From positions 682,001 through 746,000 of the forward strand of contig CAWEAD010000008.1 of NCBI GenBank assembly GCA_963807225.1: 64,000 nucleotides of DNA, in the 5' to 3' direction. The notes beneath the pieces were generated by a model. It saw nothing but the letters and a program-made list of their open reading frames with translations. It was not told the DNA's origin and ran no database searches. Below are positions 42,899-52,599 of this stretch, piece by piece. Position numbers and translations under genes: made by a program. The stretch is from JAGVGT01 sp963807225 (GTDB lineage: Bacteria > Desulfobacterota > Desulfobulbia > Desulfobulbales > JAGXFP01). How positions within the stretch are numbered: position 1 is the stretch's first letter; each line of letters begins with the position of its first letter.

Positions 42899-43446
42899 GG
42901 CAGCGGCACTCCGGGTTTGATCGGGCCCGAGGGCGGCTGCAAACCGAGGGCGATGCGACCGGAGATGATCAGGAAACGCAGGGAGATGATGGCGAAGATG
43001 ACCGGAAAGACCAGGTTCAGCTGCCAGTGGGGAATGCCCAGCAAGGTGGCTTCGCCGCCGAATTCCATCTCATTGCTGACGAAAAGGATGCCCGCCCAGG
43101 TAAGCCCGCCGCAGACCAGAGAACTGAAGAGATTCAGCACTATTTTAAGCCGGCGCAGCCACCTGGCCGGCAGCAGCCGGGAGGCAATGTCGATGTTGAT
43201 GTGCTTGCCCTGCCGGGTGGCGATGGCTCCACCCAGAAGTCCGCTCCAGAGGACCATGTAGCGTAGCAGGGCATCGGCCCAGTCGATACCGCTCGAAAAG
43301 AAGATGCGCAGGACTACCTGGGTGCAGGTCAGGACGATCATGGAGAGCAGCAGAAAAATGACCACCCCTTCCTCCAGATGATGGAGAAGGCTGTTAACTT
43401 TGCGCAGGATTCCCGGCGGCTGTGTGGTGGTGACCTTGTCGTACAT
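42895..43446 (-). CDS. dctQ: TRAP transporter small permease DctQ
   Basis: This 183-residue protein has four membrane helices (GVVIFLLLSMIVLTCTQVVL, YMVLWSGLLGGAIATRQGKH, LFSSLVCGGLTWAGILFVS, VFPVIFAIISLRFLIISG). The GAIATRQGKHINIDIASRLL loop is a hallmark of DctQ. ATG 43446 is used; the frame extends nine codons to a TTG. It is followed by dctM with a four-base overlap. About 241 bases with no recognisable feature separate it from the PAN gene upstream. Confidence 0.9.
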   Translation of the reverse strand: MYDKVTTTQPPGILRKVNSLLHHLEEGVVIFLLLSMIVLTCTQVVLRIFFSSGIDWADALLRYMVLWSGLLGGAIATRQGKHINIDIASRLLPARWLRRLKIVLNLFSSLVCGGLTWAGILFVSNEMEFGGEATLLGIPHWQLNLVFPVIFAIISLRFLIISGRIALGLQPPSGPIKPGVPLP

Positions 43447-43687
43447 TTGGAATGATTTTGCCCGTTTTGGCAAGAAAAGGCAACAGGGGAAGAGAGTGGG
43501 AAGGAGATAACCGGAAACTCTAAATCCAGCTGTTTTGGGAAGACATTCGGAAAGAACTATTGGGATTGGCGATAAAAATTGTCAGGGAGGTGCTTTGTCA
43601 AGGATATTGAACCGTTGCACTTAACCGTTGCCCAGATAGGCCGCGTTTACCCCCAACCAATCACTTCCCGGAGGTATTTGCCACCAC

Positions 43688-44230
43688 CTAGGGTTTGACC
43701 CACGACCAGATATCATCCTGATCAGTGTGGCGGTCTTCCGCGGAACTCCGCAAGATGCATTTGTAAGCCCATCCTGGCGGAGCGTGGCGGCCATGAAAGC
43801 TTGCGATCTTGCAATTCGGATTTTGGTCGCAGCGGCGGGCACACTCCTGGGGGTCCCGCAGATCGGGGATCGTCTCCAACTCGGGGCTCCAGTAATTCGC
43901 ATTTTCAAAGTGGTACAAGGGGCGCTGGGGGTCATGCGGTTTGACCCACGACATAATGCCGAGTTGTTCACGGTGCACTTTGCCAACCGCGCTCCGCAGC
44001 ACGCATTTGTATGCCCAGCCCTCTGGTGCGAAGGGACTGTGGTAGCTCGCCACCAGGCAATTCGGGTTGTCTTCACAGAGGCTGGCGCACTGCTGTGGAT
44101 CATGTATGTCGGGGATTGTCTCGATCGTGGGGGTCCAGTAGTTGCCGTCCTCGAAGGTATACAAGGCGCGGGCCGGCACCGGCAGCAACAGTACCGTGAA
44201 TAATAGCATGGCAAAAAAATTACGATACAT
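43688..44230 (-). CDS. Secreted protein with two PAN/apple-type repeats
   Basis: This 180-residue protein has a signal peptide (NFFAMLLFTVLLLPVPARA) and then two near-identical repeats, about 24-98 and 106-180, offset by 82 residues. Each carries four cysteines in the same places (48, 52, 58, 76 and 130, 134, 140, 158), the sequence NPNC and GWAYKC, and a closing SWVKP. The Cys pattern fits a PAN/apple-like disulfide domain, which binds proteins or carbohydrates outside the cytoplasm. It sits between dctP and dctQ in a TRAP operon, 18 bases after dctP, which is unusual and suggests a link to substrate capture. Confidence 0.75.
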   Translation of the reverse strand: MYRNFFAMLLFTVLLLPVPARALYTFEDGNYWTPTIETIPDIHDPQQCASLCEDNPNCLVASYHSPFAPEGWAYKCVLRSAVGKVHREQLGIMSWVKPHDPQRPLYHFENANYWSPELETIPDLRDPQECARRCDQNPNCKIASFHGRHAPPGWAYKCILRSSAEDRHTDQDDIWSWVKP

Positions 44231-44248
44231 GCGCCTATGCCCTGACGA

Positions 44249-45274
44249 TCATTTACCGGCCGGGTTATTCCGGGCCGCCTCCAGGAGTCGGATGGTTTCG
44301 TCGTAAATTTCCTTGGAAAAGGCCTTGCCGGTAACGCTCTGCACGGCTTGATCGCGGTACTTGCGAAGTTCGGCCAGATCGCCTTCCGGAATGCTGACCA
44401 ATTTTATGCCGTTCTTCTCGAGGGTGACCAGTGCCTCGGCGTTGCTCTTGCGGGTATCGGCGAGCAGACCGGCAAAATGTTTTTTGGCCAGGTCCCGGCA
44501 GACGGCGGCATAAGCAGGCGGCAGTTTATCGAAGGCACTTTTAGTGAAGACCAGGCCGCCATAGGCATAGCCGAAGGGGGCGTCGGTAATGTAGTTGGTT
44601 CTGGTAAACCACTGCATGACGATGGAACCGTAAAAGGAGTTGAAGACGGTATCGATCAGTCCGGTCTGCAGGGAGGAGAGCACGTCGGGAATAGTCAAAG
44701 GGATCGGGGTGATGCCGATGGTCTGCAGGAAAGCCTGGCTGACCGGATCGTTCTCCGGTGCCCAGGCCTTGGTCTGACGAAGATCGCTGATGGACCTAAG
44801 AGGCTTGGTGGACATGGTGTAGATAAAGCCGACCTCCGACATGGCCTGAAGATCAAGTCCCTTGTCGTTGAATTCCTTCTGGAAGGTGGGGAAAAGCCCG
44901 GCGATAACCTGGTCCACTTCGGCATAGGAACGAAAGAGAAAAGGAATGCCCAGGACGCGAAAATCGGGCACCACCTCGCTGATCCCGGTCATGGTGAAGC
45001 CGCCGCCCTGGAGCTGGCCGATCCGCATCTTGCGGTACATGGCCCGGTCGTCACCCATTACTCCGCCGGCGTAAACCCGGAAAGCGACTTCCCCGCCGGT
45101 TTTCTCACTGACTTCGCGGGTGAAATCGTCGAAATGACGAGCCCAGACACTGCCATCCGGGGCCAACGAGGCGATCTTAAACAAATATTTGGCCTCGGCC
45201 TTTGCATCTTGCGGGCAAATCAGGGGAGCGAAGAAGAGTAGAAGAAACAGCATCTTGACGAGTGTTTTCGGCAT
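44249..45274 (-). CDS. dctP: TRAP transporter substrate-binding protein DctP
   Basis: This 341-residue periplasmic protein has a signal peptide (TLVKMLFLLLFFAPLICPQDA) and the DctP fold: LFKIASLAPDGSVWARHFDD, FRVYAGGVMGDD, RKMRIGQLQGGGFTMTG, and the substrate-anchoring region SDLRQTKAWAPENDP. The usual Arg in the RxxQxxK-type site appears around the SISDLRQTKAW segment. The early NxRM-type MYRKMRIGQLQ is typical. The ligand is an organic acid of unknown identity. Confidence 0.92.
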   Translation of the reverse strand: MPKTLVKMLFLLLFFAPLICPQDAKAEAKYLFKIASLAPDGSVWARHFDDFTREVSEKTGGEVAFRVYAGGVMGDDRAMYRKMRIGQLQGGGFTMTGISEVVPDFRVLGIPFLFRSYAEVDQVIAGLFPTFQKEFNDKGLDLQAMSEVGFIYTMSTKPLRSISDLRQTKAWAPENDPVSQAFLQTIGITPIPLTIPDVLSSLQTGLIDTVFNSFYGSIVMQWFTRTNYITDAPFGYAYGGLVFTKSAFDKLPPAYAAVCRDLAKKHFAGLLADTRKSNAEALVTLEKNGIKLVSIPEGDLAELRKYRDQAVQSVTGKAFSKEIYDETIRLLEAARNNPAGK

Positions 45275-45358
45275 GGTTGCTCTCGTGTAATCAGGATTTT
45301 CTGGTGCCGGGTAGACCGGTGCGGCGCCGGTTGGCTTGAGAATTAATCATATTTGAAC

Positions 45359-46213
45359 CTAGAAGTATTCGTCAATACTATCGAGCAGCTTATGGGCCCT
45401 ACGTTTGGCGATCTGGTTGCTCAGGGTCAGTTCCGGTTTGTCGGCGAGGTCGAAGGCCAGGACCTCCTCCAGCAGGGAACGGTAGAGTTCGCGGTCCATA
45501 ACCGGTCTGGCGTAATATTCCGCATAGGCCACCTGCACCGGCAGAAAACTGCGGTGGTTGATGGCCAAAGCCCGCTCGAAATTCTGCCGGGCCAGTTCCG
45601 GGTTACCACCGTACATTTTTGGCTTGGAACCATAGTAGATGCCCAGGAAGAGATGGGCCCCGCCCCGGTAGTAGGTGTCGTCCAGGGCGACTACTCTCTG
45701 CATCAGTTCTTCGACCCTGGGCAGATCGGCCATTGCCGCCGGAGAGCCGTTCTGGGCGGCTATCCACAGGGCCCAGCCATAGCCCCCCCAGAAGAGCGGC
45801 CCTACCTCGCTCTTCTTCGTTTCCTGCAGGGCCTTGGCGAACTCGGGCAAGCCCATCTCCCGGGTGATTCCGGTTTCTTCCTGTAACAGAGCCATGCCGT
45901 AAGTATGGGCCTTGGCACTCAGGGCTCCGCTCCGTTCCGGACGGCCGCATTGGTCAGTGACGGTGTCAAAGGCCGTATAGGCCTGGACGCCGTTCAGGAG
46001 CAGCTGCGAATTTTTTGGATCGTCAATGATCATACTGTCGATGATCAACAGAAAGGCCGGAGCCCCTTCACAGACCAGCTCAATATCGCTCTGCCGGTTG
46101 AGATTGGTGGTCAGCGAGGAAATCAGTCTGGTGGTCGGGGAGCAGCCGCCGACCAGAAAAAGCAGGAAAAAGGCCAGCAGGGTTTTGCCCGATAGTGGTT
46201 TAACGAAGCGCAT
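45359..46213 (-). CDS. TAtT lipoprotein (TRAP-associated TPR protein)
   Basis: This is a 284-residue lipoprotein when started at ATG 46213, which gives an ideal signal MRFVKPLSGKTLLAFFLLFL followed by the lipobox VGGC. Upstream in-frame ATGs exist but would add an unsuitable N-region. The rest is helical with TPR-like repeats (LPRVEELMQRVVALDDTYYR, ELARQNFERALAINHRSFLP). It matches TatT, which forms a trimer with DctP in TPAT transporters of spirochaetes and Desulfobacterota and may pass hydrophobic ligands. It lies 84 bases upstream of dctP and probably heads the operon. Confidence 0.82.
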   Translation of the reverse strand: MRFVKPLSGKTLLAFFLLFLVGGCSPTTRLISSLTTNLNRQSDIELVCEGAPAFLLIIDSMIIDDPKNSQLLLNGVQAYTAFDTVTDQCGRPERSGALSAKAHTYGMALLQEETGITREMGLPEFAKALQETKKSEVGPLFWGGYGWALWIAAQNGSPAAMADLPRVEELMQRVVALDDTYYRGGAHLFLGIYYGSKPKMYGGNPELARQNFERALAINHRSFLPVQVAYAEYYARPVMDRELYRSLLEEVLAFDLADKPELTLSNQIAKRRAHKLLDSIDEYF

Positions 46214-46382
46214 CGCAGTCAGTCCGCCGCCGATCTTTTCGAGTCTTCTTCTCTTCATGTCCATTCCGGTGTCTTCAAACCTGTAGTAACTTCGGTCCCT
46301 GTATGTAATTGACCCGATTATAATGGGTCCGCCGCATCTTCGCATGTTTAATCATGATGGCGGCCAAGTTTTGACAATCAGC

Positions 46383-48161
46383 TTATTCCACCTCGGCCAG
46401 CATCTGTTCGATGATCGCCAGGCCACCCTGCCAGAAGGCGGGATCGTTTAGATCGATCCCGAACGGTTCCAGCAGTTGGTAGGGGGTGGCGCCGCCGCCC
46501 CGGCTCAGCAACTCCAGGTAGAGCGGGACAAAGGAGTCGGGATCCTGACGGTAAAGATTATAAAGGGCCAGGACCAGCAGTTCGCCGAAGGCGTATGAAT
46601 AGACGTAGCCCGGGGTGCTGAGGAAGTGGGGGATATAGGACCACCAGACCCCGTAATCGTCGGTGAGTTTGACGCTGTCGCCGAACATCTCCCGCTGGCT
46701 CTCCAGCCAGTGAGCCGACAAGTCCTCGGCCGACAACTCGCCGGAGGCGCGTCGGCCGTTGTGAATCCGGTGTTCGAAACGGTTCATCGCCACCTGTCGG
46801 AAGACCGTGGCGAAGATCGATTCCAGCTTCTGGCAGGTGAAGGCCCGCCGTTGACCGGGGTCGTCGAGCAGTTCCAGCTGGCTGCGGAAGAGCAGCAACT
46901 CGGCAAAGACCGAGGCAGTCTCGGCCAGGACCAGGGTGGTGGAGCTGTTGTAATAGCCGTTCTTGGCGGCCAGAAACTGGTGGACGCCGTGGCCCAGTTC
47001 ATGGGCCACGGTGGAGACGTCGCGCAGGGTGCCGGCGTAGTTGACCATGACATAGGGATGCACCTCCGGTACGCAGGGATGGGCGAAGGCGCCGCCCCGT
47101 TTGCCGTCGACCATCGGGGCATGGATCCACTTTTCGGTGAAAAAACGACCGGCGATCTCACCCATAACCGGGCTGAAGACTGTAAAGGCCTGGAGTACCA
47201 GCTTTTTGCCTTCGGGCCAGGGGATCTTATTTTCAGGCAGATGGGGCAGGGGGGCGTACCGATCGAAATCGGTCAGTTCCGGCAATTTCAGAAGCTTGCG
47301 CTTGAGCCGGTAATAGCGCCGAACGATGTCGTAACGGTCGGTCACCGCGCCGACCAGAACCTCGACGGTCCGGTCGTCCAGCTCGTTGTAGAGATTCATC
47401 GAACTGACCCAGGAACCATAATGCCGCAGCCGGTCGTCGATCATCTTGTCGGCCAGGATGGTGTTGAAGATGTGGGTCAGGACGTGGAGCTGGCTCTTGA
47501 GTCCAGCGGTCAGCTCGCGAGCGGCCTGACGGCGCACCCGTCGGCCGGCGGCGTAGAGATCGGTCAGCACTTCCTCCTCGCTGCGTTTTTGCTTGCCGAA
47601 CTGGAGGTGGCCCATGACCTTGTCGAAAAGATTATTCCAACTTCCGCGGCCGGTCGGGGCCTTCTCCAGGAGCAGGTTTTCCTCGATCTTGGAGAGTTGA
47701 TGGGGGGCGTAACGCCGCAGGCTTTGCAGATAGTGGCGGTAGTGGCTCAGGATGTTATCCCGGAGCAATTTGGTCGCTGTTTTTTCTTCAACCTGGTTCC
47801 ATTCCAGTTCGAAAAACACCGTTTCCCGGCCGACCCGGCTGATGAATTCGCGGATTTTCTGGAGCAGGGCGGAAGCTACGGCATCCTTGGTCTGGGTGGA
47901 GAAGTTCAGATAGGCATAGGTGGCCAGCCTCCCCTGACTGGTTTCCAGCTTTTCCAGGGCGACGACCAGCTCCAGAAGTTCCGGAGCGGTGAGTTTCGCC
48001 ACCCGGTTTTCATAGCGTTGCCGGATTGCGGCACCTTCCGCCTCGCAGCGGCGGAGGTCATCGTCGAGCTGGCGGCAGTCCGGGGCGGGATAAAGGTCGG
48101 CGAGATTCCAGATCACGCCGGCGGTTTCCAATTGGGCGAATTTGTCAGTGGTCATATTCAT
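46383..48161 (-). CDS. pepF: M3 family oligoendopeptidase (PepF type)
   Basis: This 592-residue cytoplasmic zinc peptidase carries the HExxH site in STVAHELGHGVHQFLA, with the third ligand Glu in LVLAETASVFAE. The start (IWNLADLYPAPDCRQLDDDL) and the end (LEPFGIDLNDPAFWQGGL) are typical of PepF, which cuts peptides of about 7-17 residues. The length is normal. Two in-frame ATG codons (48161 and six bases later) are close together. It is separated from the TRAP cluster by 169 bases. Confidence 0.93.
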   Translation of the reverse strand: MNMTTDKFAQLETAGVIWNLADLYPAPDCRQLDDDLRRCEAEGAAIRQRYENRVAKLTAPELLELVVALEKLETSQGRLATYAYLNFSTQTKDAVASALLQKIREFISRVGRETVFFELEWNQVEEKTATKLLRDNILSHYRHYLQSLRRYAPHQLSKIEENLLLEKAPTGRGSWNNLFDKVMGHLQFGKQKRSEEEVLTDLYAAGRRVRRQAARELTAGLKSQLHVLTHIFNTILADKMIDDRLRHYGSWVSSMNLYNELDDRTVEVLVGAVTDRYDIVRRYYRLKRKLLKLPELTDFDRYAPLPHLPENKIPWPEGKKLVLQAFTVFSPVMGEIAGRFFTEKWIHAPMVDGKRGGAFAHPCVPEVHPYVMVNYAGTLRDVSTVAHELGHGVHQFLAAKNGYYNSSTTLVLAETASVFAELLLFRSQLELLDDPGQRRAFTCQKLESIFATVFRQVAMNRFEHRIHNGRRASGELSAEDLSAHWLESQREMFGDSVKLTDDYGVWWSYIPHFLSTPGYVYSYAFGELLVLALYNLYRQDPDSFVPLYLELLSRGGGATPYQLLEPFGIDLNDPAFWQGGLAIIEQMLAEVE

Positions 48162-48543
48162 CTTCTGCTGGCTGGGAATCGGGAAAACCTACCGGGGAAA
48201 TCCAGGCAGGTTGGTATCAGGAATTATGACTACCTTGCCCGAACATTCTTGGCCAGCATTTTTTCGACCGGCAGCCGGAGAACAAATTAACTGTAAAGAT
48301 CGGCCAATCCTAGGCCGGGAGCCGTACCGGCGGTGAACGGGAAGATATTTATTGCGGCCGGTCATAAAGGAATATAGATTGTACCCGTTTACCGGAAAGC
48401 CAGCCGATGGTTTTTCCCTTCCCGGTTTATCCCGGAATCACCATCCTCTACACCAGCCTCTTTAATTCCCGCCCGAACCCGGCGGGACGAAGCGGCGAAC
48501 TTGCTCCTGCCGGTGTTGAGGCTCTGCGGCGGACTGATTGGAA
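48162..48543. other. 382-base divergent gene-free stretch
   Basis: It lies between the divergently transcribed pepF and topoisomerase B genes. No ORF, hairpin or palindrome stood out. It must hold the promoters of both, but no clear -35/-10 pair was recognised. Confidence 0.4.
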
Positions 48544-50370
48544 ATGAACGAATATACCGACGACAAGATCAAAACCCTGAGTTCCCTGGAGCATATCCGC
48601 CTCCGCCCCGGCATGTATATCGGCCGGCTCGGTAACGGCTCGCACCCGGACGACGGCATCTACATCCTCCTGAAGGAAGTGGTCGATAATGCCGTCGACG
48701 AGTATATCATGGGGGCCGGCCAGAAGATCGAGGTGTCGATCAGCCCGGAAGGGCAGGTCACGGTACGCGATTATGGCCGCGGCATTCCTCTGGGCAAATT
48801 GGTGGAATGCGTCTCGGTGATCAACACCGGCGCCAAGTACAATGACGAGGTCTTCCAGTTTTCCGTCGGCCTGAACGGGGTGGGTACCAAGGCGGTCAAC
48901 GCCCTCTCCAGTGACTTCGAGGTCAAGGCCTTCCGCGATGGCCGTTTCGCTGCCGCCACTTTCGTCAACGGCAAACTCCAGAGCGAGGATCAGGGCGAAA
49001 CCGACGAAAAGAACGGCACCCTGGTGCGCTTCAACCCCGATCCGGCCCTGTTCGAGGAGTTCTCCTTTAATTTCGATTTCGTCAGTAAAAGACTCTGGCG
49101 CTACGCCTATCTCAACGCCGGTCTCAAGCTCTACCTGGACGGGGAGCTCTTCTTCTCGGCCAATGGTCTCCTGGATCTCCTGGATAAGGAGATCGACGGC
49201 ACCCAACTCTACGAGCCCATCCACTACAAAGACAAAACCCTGGAGTTCGCCTTCTCGCATACCGACTGCTATGGCGAGTCCTATTTCTCCTTTGTCAACG
49301 GCACCTATACCAACGAGGGCGGCACCCATCTCTCGGCCTTCCGCGAGGGAATCCTCAAGGGTGTCAACGAATACTCGGGCAAGAAATTCATCGGCGAGGA
49401 CGTGCGTGACGGGGTAGTCGGCGCCCTGGCCATCAAGATCAAGGAACCGATCTTCGAGTCACAGACCAAGAACAAGCTGGGCAACACCGAGATCCGCACC
49501 TGGATAGTCAACCAGGTTAGAGATGAGCTGGTCAAGTATCTGTATAAGAACACCGAGCTGGCCGAGATCCTGATCGACAAGATCCAGCATAACGCCAAGG
49601 TCCGGAAAGATCTGCAGCAGGTGCGCAAGGAGGCCAAGGCCAAGGCCAAGAAGGTGGCGATCAAGATTCCCCAGCTCAAGGATTGCAAGCATCACCCTTC
49701 CCGGACTAATCCCTCCAAAGCGGGCCAGGAGAACATGGTCTTCATCACCGAGGGTCAGTCGGCCTCGGGCTCCATCGTCAGCTCCCGCGACCCCATGATC
49801 CAGGCGGTCTTTTCGCTCAAAGGCAAGCCGATGAACGTCTTCGGCCAGGAATTGACCCTGCTCTACAAGAACGAGGAGATGTACAGCCTGATGCGGGCCT
49901 TGAACATCGAGGAATCGGTGGGCGGTCTGCGCTACGACAAGGTAATCCTGGCCACCGACGCCGACGTCGACGGCCTGCACATCAGGAACCTGATGCTGAC
50001 CTTTTTTCTTCATTACTTCGAATCGCTGGTCAAAAGGGGTCATGTCTACATCCTGGAGACCCCGATCTTCCGGGTCCGCACCAAACAGGAGACGGTTTAC
50101 TGCTATTCCGAAAAGGAAAAGATCAGTGCCGAGAAAAGGCTGGCCGGCCGCGGCGCCAAAAGGCTCAAGGTCGAAGTCACCCGCTTCAAGGGCCTGGGCG
50201 AGATCTCGCCCAAGGAATTCAAGCAGTTCATCGGCGATGATATCCGGCTGCAGCAGGTTTCCATCGACCGTTTAAGCGACGTACCCAAACTGCTCGAATT
50301 TTACATGGGCAAGAATACCCCGGACCGCAAGGATTACATCATGGTCAACCTGGTTGACGAGCCGGTATAG
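48544..50370 (+). CDS. parE: Type IIA DNA topoisomerase subunit B (ParE-like)
   Basis: This 608-residue ATPase subunit has a GHKL domain (LRPGMYIGRL, EVVDNAVDEYIMG, RDYGRGIPLG, VGLNGVGTKAVNALS), a transducer domain, and a TOPRIM domain (FITEGQSASGSI, ATDADVDGLHIRNL) with the metal-binding acidic residues present. It lacks the long insertion of proteobacterial GyrB. The EGQSASGS form of the TOPRIM loop resembles the divergent ParE-like group rather than GyrB (EGDSAGGS). With the following subunit A it should decatenate or relax chromosomes. The stop is 14 bases before the next ATG. Confidence 0.9.
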   Translation: MNEYTDDKIKTLSSLEHIRLRPGMYIGRLGNGSHPDDGIYILLKEVVDNAVDEYIMGAGQKIEVSISPEGQVTVRDYGRGIPLGKLVECVSVINTGAKYNDEVFQFSVGLNGVGTKAVNALSSDFEVKAFRDGRFAAATFVNGKLQSEDQGETDEKNGTLVRFNPDPALFEEFSFNFDFVSKRLWRYAYLNAGLKLYLDGELFFSANGLLDLLDKEIDGTQLYEPIHYKDKTLEFAFSHTDCYGESYFSFVNGTYTNEGGTHLSAFREGILKGVNEYSGKKFIGEDVRDGVVGALAIKIKEPIFESQTKNKLGNTEIRTWIVNQVRDELVKYLYKNTELAEILIDKIQHNAKVRKDLQQVRKEAKAKAKKVAIKIPQLKDCKHHPSRTNPSKAGQENMVFITEGQSASGSIVSSRDPMIQAVFSLKGKPMNVFGQELTLLYKNEEMYSLMRALNIEESVGGLRYDKVILATDADVDGLHIRNLMLTFFLHYFESLVKRGHVYILETPIFRVRTKQETVYCYSEKEKISAEKRLAGRGAKRLKVEVTRFKGLGEISPKEFKQFIGDDIRLQQVSIDRLSDVPKLLEFYMGKNTPDRKDYIMVNLVDEPV

Positions 50371-50384
50371 AGCAGGGATAAGCA

Positions 50385-52466
50385 ATGGATACCACGGAAA
50401 CCCTCACCCATTACGGCGAACTGCACAAGCTTTTCGACCGGAACTTTCTTGACTACACCTCCTACGTCATCCGCGAACGGGCCATTCCCGAACTGGCCGA
50501 CGGACTGAAGCCGGTGCAGCGGAGAATTCTCCAAACCCTGCACAATATGGATGACGGCCGCTTCCACAAGGTGGCCAATGTGGTGGGCGAGTGCATGAAG
50601 CTCCATCCCCACGGCGATGCCTCGATCTTCGCGGCCCTGGTCAATCTGGCCAATAAGGAATACCTGATCGAGCGCCAGGGTAATTTCGGCAATATCTACA
50701 CCGGCGATTCCGCCTCGGCCGCCCGCTATATCGAATGCCGCCTCACGCCGATGGCCCGGGAGACCATGTTCAACCCGGATCTGACCTCCTTCATCGATTC
50801 CTACGACGGCCGGATGCAGGAGCCCATGGCCCTGCCGGCCAAGCTGCCCATGCTGTTGCTGCTGGGCGCCGAAGGCATCGCCGTCGGCATGGCCACCAAG
50901 ATCATGCCCCATAACTTCAACGAACTGCTGGAGGCGCAAATCGCCATCCTTCGGGGCCAGGAGTTCGAGATCTTTCCCGACTTTCCCAAGGGCGGTCTGC
51001 TCGATGTCAGCGGCTACAACCACGGGAACGGCCGAATCCGCTGCCGGGCCCGGATCGAGGAAAAGGATGAGAAAACCATCACCATCCGGGAGATTCCCCA
51101 TAGCAGCACCACCGAAAGCCTGATCGAAAGCGTCGAGAAAACGGCCCGAGCCGGCAAGATCAAGATTGTCTCGATCAACGACTACACCGCCGAAGAAGTG
51201 GAGATCGAGATCAAGCTGGCCCGCGGGGTCTATGCCGCCGACACCATCCGCGCCCTATATGCCTTCACCGATTGCGAGGTGCCGATCAGCCCCAATCTCA
51301 CGGTGATCCGCGACAACCAGCCGGTCAACATCGGGGTGGACGAGGTTCTGCGTTACAATACCGCCAAGCTCAAGGACGACCTGGAGCGTGAGCTGCACAT
51401 CGATTTCGACCGCAACCGGGAGAAGCTGCACGCCAACCTGCTGGAGCAGATTTTCATCGAGGAGCGTCTCTATAAACAGATCGAGGAATGCAAGACCTAC
51501 GAGGCGGTGATTACCACGGTGGATTCGTCCCTGCTGCCTTTCCGCGAGCAACTGCACCGCGACGTCACCACCGAGGACATCGAGCGGCTCCTGGAAATCA
51601 GGATCCGACGCATTTCGCGCTATGACCTCAATAAAAAGAAAAAGGATATCCAGGAGATCCGCGACCGGATCAAGGAAATCGAGACCAGCCTGAAGGACAT
51701 GGTCGGCTTCACCATCTCCTACCTGGAGAACCTGCTGAAAAAATACGGCAAGCATTACCCGCGCCGCACCGAACTGACCGCTTTCGGCGAGGTGGAGGTG
51801 CGCAAGGTGGCACTCTCCAACCTGACCGTCGCCTATGACCGGCAGAACGGCTTCCTGGGCCATCATGTCAAAGGCGACGAGGAGACCTCCTTCGCCTGCT
51901 CCGAGTATGATCGGGTGCTGCTGATCGGCAAGGACGGCACCTACCGGGTGATCAACGTCCCGGACAAGGTCTTTGTCGGTCCCGACCTGGCCTACGTCGG
52001 CAAGGTGGACGAAAAAGTGCTCTTCAACATCATCTATCGGGACGGCGCCCAGAATCTTTGCTACATCAAGCGCTTCAAGACCCCCAAGTTCATCCTGGAA
52101 AAAGAGTACCACCTGTTCACGCCTCATAAACGTTCGGAACTGCTCTTTCTCAAGACCGGCGAGGGGATTCACCTCCGGATCCACTACGCCCCCAATAAGA
52201 AAGCCAGGCGCAATTACGAGGATTTCGCTTTTGATGAATTCCTGGTTAAAGGCACCAGCGCCATCGGCAAGCGTATCTCCACCCGGGTGGTGCGGCGCAT
52301 CGTCGAGCAGGAGCCACCCAAGGAGGCTGCGGCGGGAACCGCTCAAGAGCCGGAGCCCCAACCGGTTTTGTTTCCCGACACCGACCCGGCCAAGCCAGCC
52401 GGAGAAGTTGCGCCGGGACCTGAGCCCACTACACCTGCTCCTACCGATAACGACGAAAAACAGTAA
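50385..52466 (+). CDS. parC: Type IIA DNA topoisomerase subunit A (ParC-like)
   Basis: This 693-residue DNA-cutting subunit begins with the winged-helix/tower domain (SYVIRERAIPELADGLKPVQ), carries the active Tyr in SAARYIECRLTPMARE, and has the coiled gate at about 340-460. A C-terminal beta-pinwheel part follows, shorter than in GyrA (VLLIGKDGTYRVINVPDKVF). It lacks a GyrA-box. The last 45 residues are Pro/Glu-rich and disordered. It forms an operon with subunit B, 14 bases apart, and is closed by a strong terminator. Confidence 0.92.
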   Translation: MDTTETLTHYGELHKLFDRNFLDYTSYVIRERAIPELADGLKPVQRRILQTLHNMDDGRFHKVANVVGECMKLHPHGDASIFAALVNLANKEYLIERQGNFGNIYTGDSASAARYIECRLTPMARETMFNPDLTSFIDSYDGRMQEPMALPAKLPMLLLLGAEGIAVGMATKIMPHNFNELLEAQIAILRGQEFEIFPDFPKGGLLDVSGYNHGNGRIRCRARIEEKDEKTITIREIPHSSTTESLIESVEKTARAGKIKIVSINDYTAEEVEIEIKLARGVYAADTIRALYAFTDCEVPISPNLTVIRDNQPVNIGVDEVLRYNTAKLKDDLERELHIDFDRNREKLHANLLEQIFIEERLYKQIEECKTYEAVITTVDSSLLPFREQLHRDVTTEDIERLLEIRIRRISRYDLNKKKKDIQEIRDRIKEIETSLKDMVGFTISYLENLLKKYGKHYPRRTELTAFGEVEVRKVALSNLTVAYDRQNGFLGHHVKGDEETSFACSEYDRVLLIGKDGTYRVINVPDKVFVGPDLAYVGKVDEKVLFNIIYRDGAQNLCYIKRFKTPKFILEKEYHLFTPHKRSELLFLKTGEGIHLRIHYAPNKKARRNYEDFAFDEFLVKGTSAIGKRISTRVVRRIVEQEPPKEAAAGTAQEPEPQPVLFPDTDPAKPAGEVAPGPEPTTPAPTDNDEKQ

Positions 52467-52542
52467 CGACTTGAATGGCAGCCTGGCGATAAAAGCAATT
52501 TATCGACAACTTCTAATGGTTCAATGATTGTTGCCCTACGCA

Positions 52543-52573
52543 AAGAGCCCGCCGGTCGGCGGGCTCTTCTTTT
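52543..52573 (+). terminator. Rho-independent terminator after parC-like gene
   Basis: AAGAGCCCGCC (52543-52553) and GGCGGGCTCTT (52558-52568) form a perfect 11-base stem with a four-base loop, then CTTTT. It lies between converging genes and may serve both. Confidence 0.88.
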
Positions 52574-52599
52574 GACCGGAGATCAAGCTGGAAAGCCGG

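Noticed and set aside
46626..48290. 554-codon rightward ORF across pepF
   Set aside because: It is antisense to the clear M3 peptidase gene and has low-complexity Gln/Gly/Val composition.
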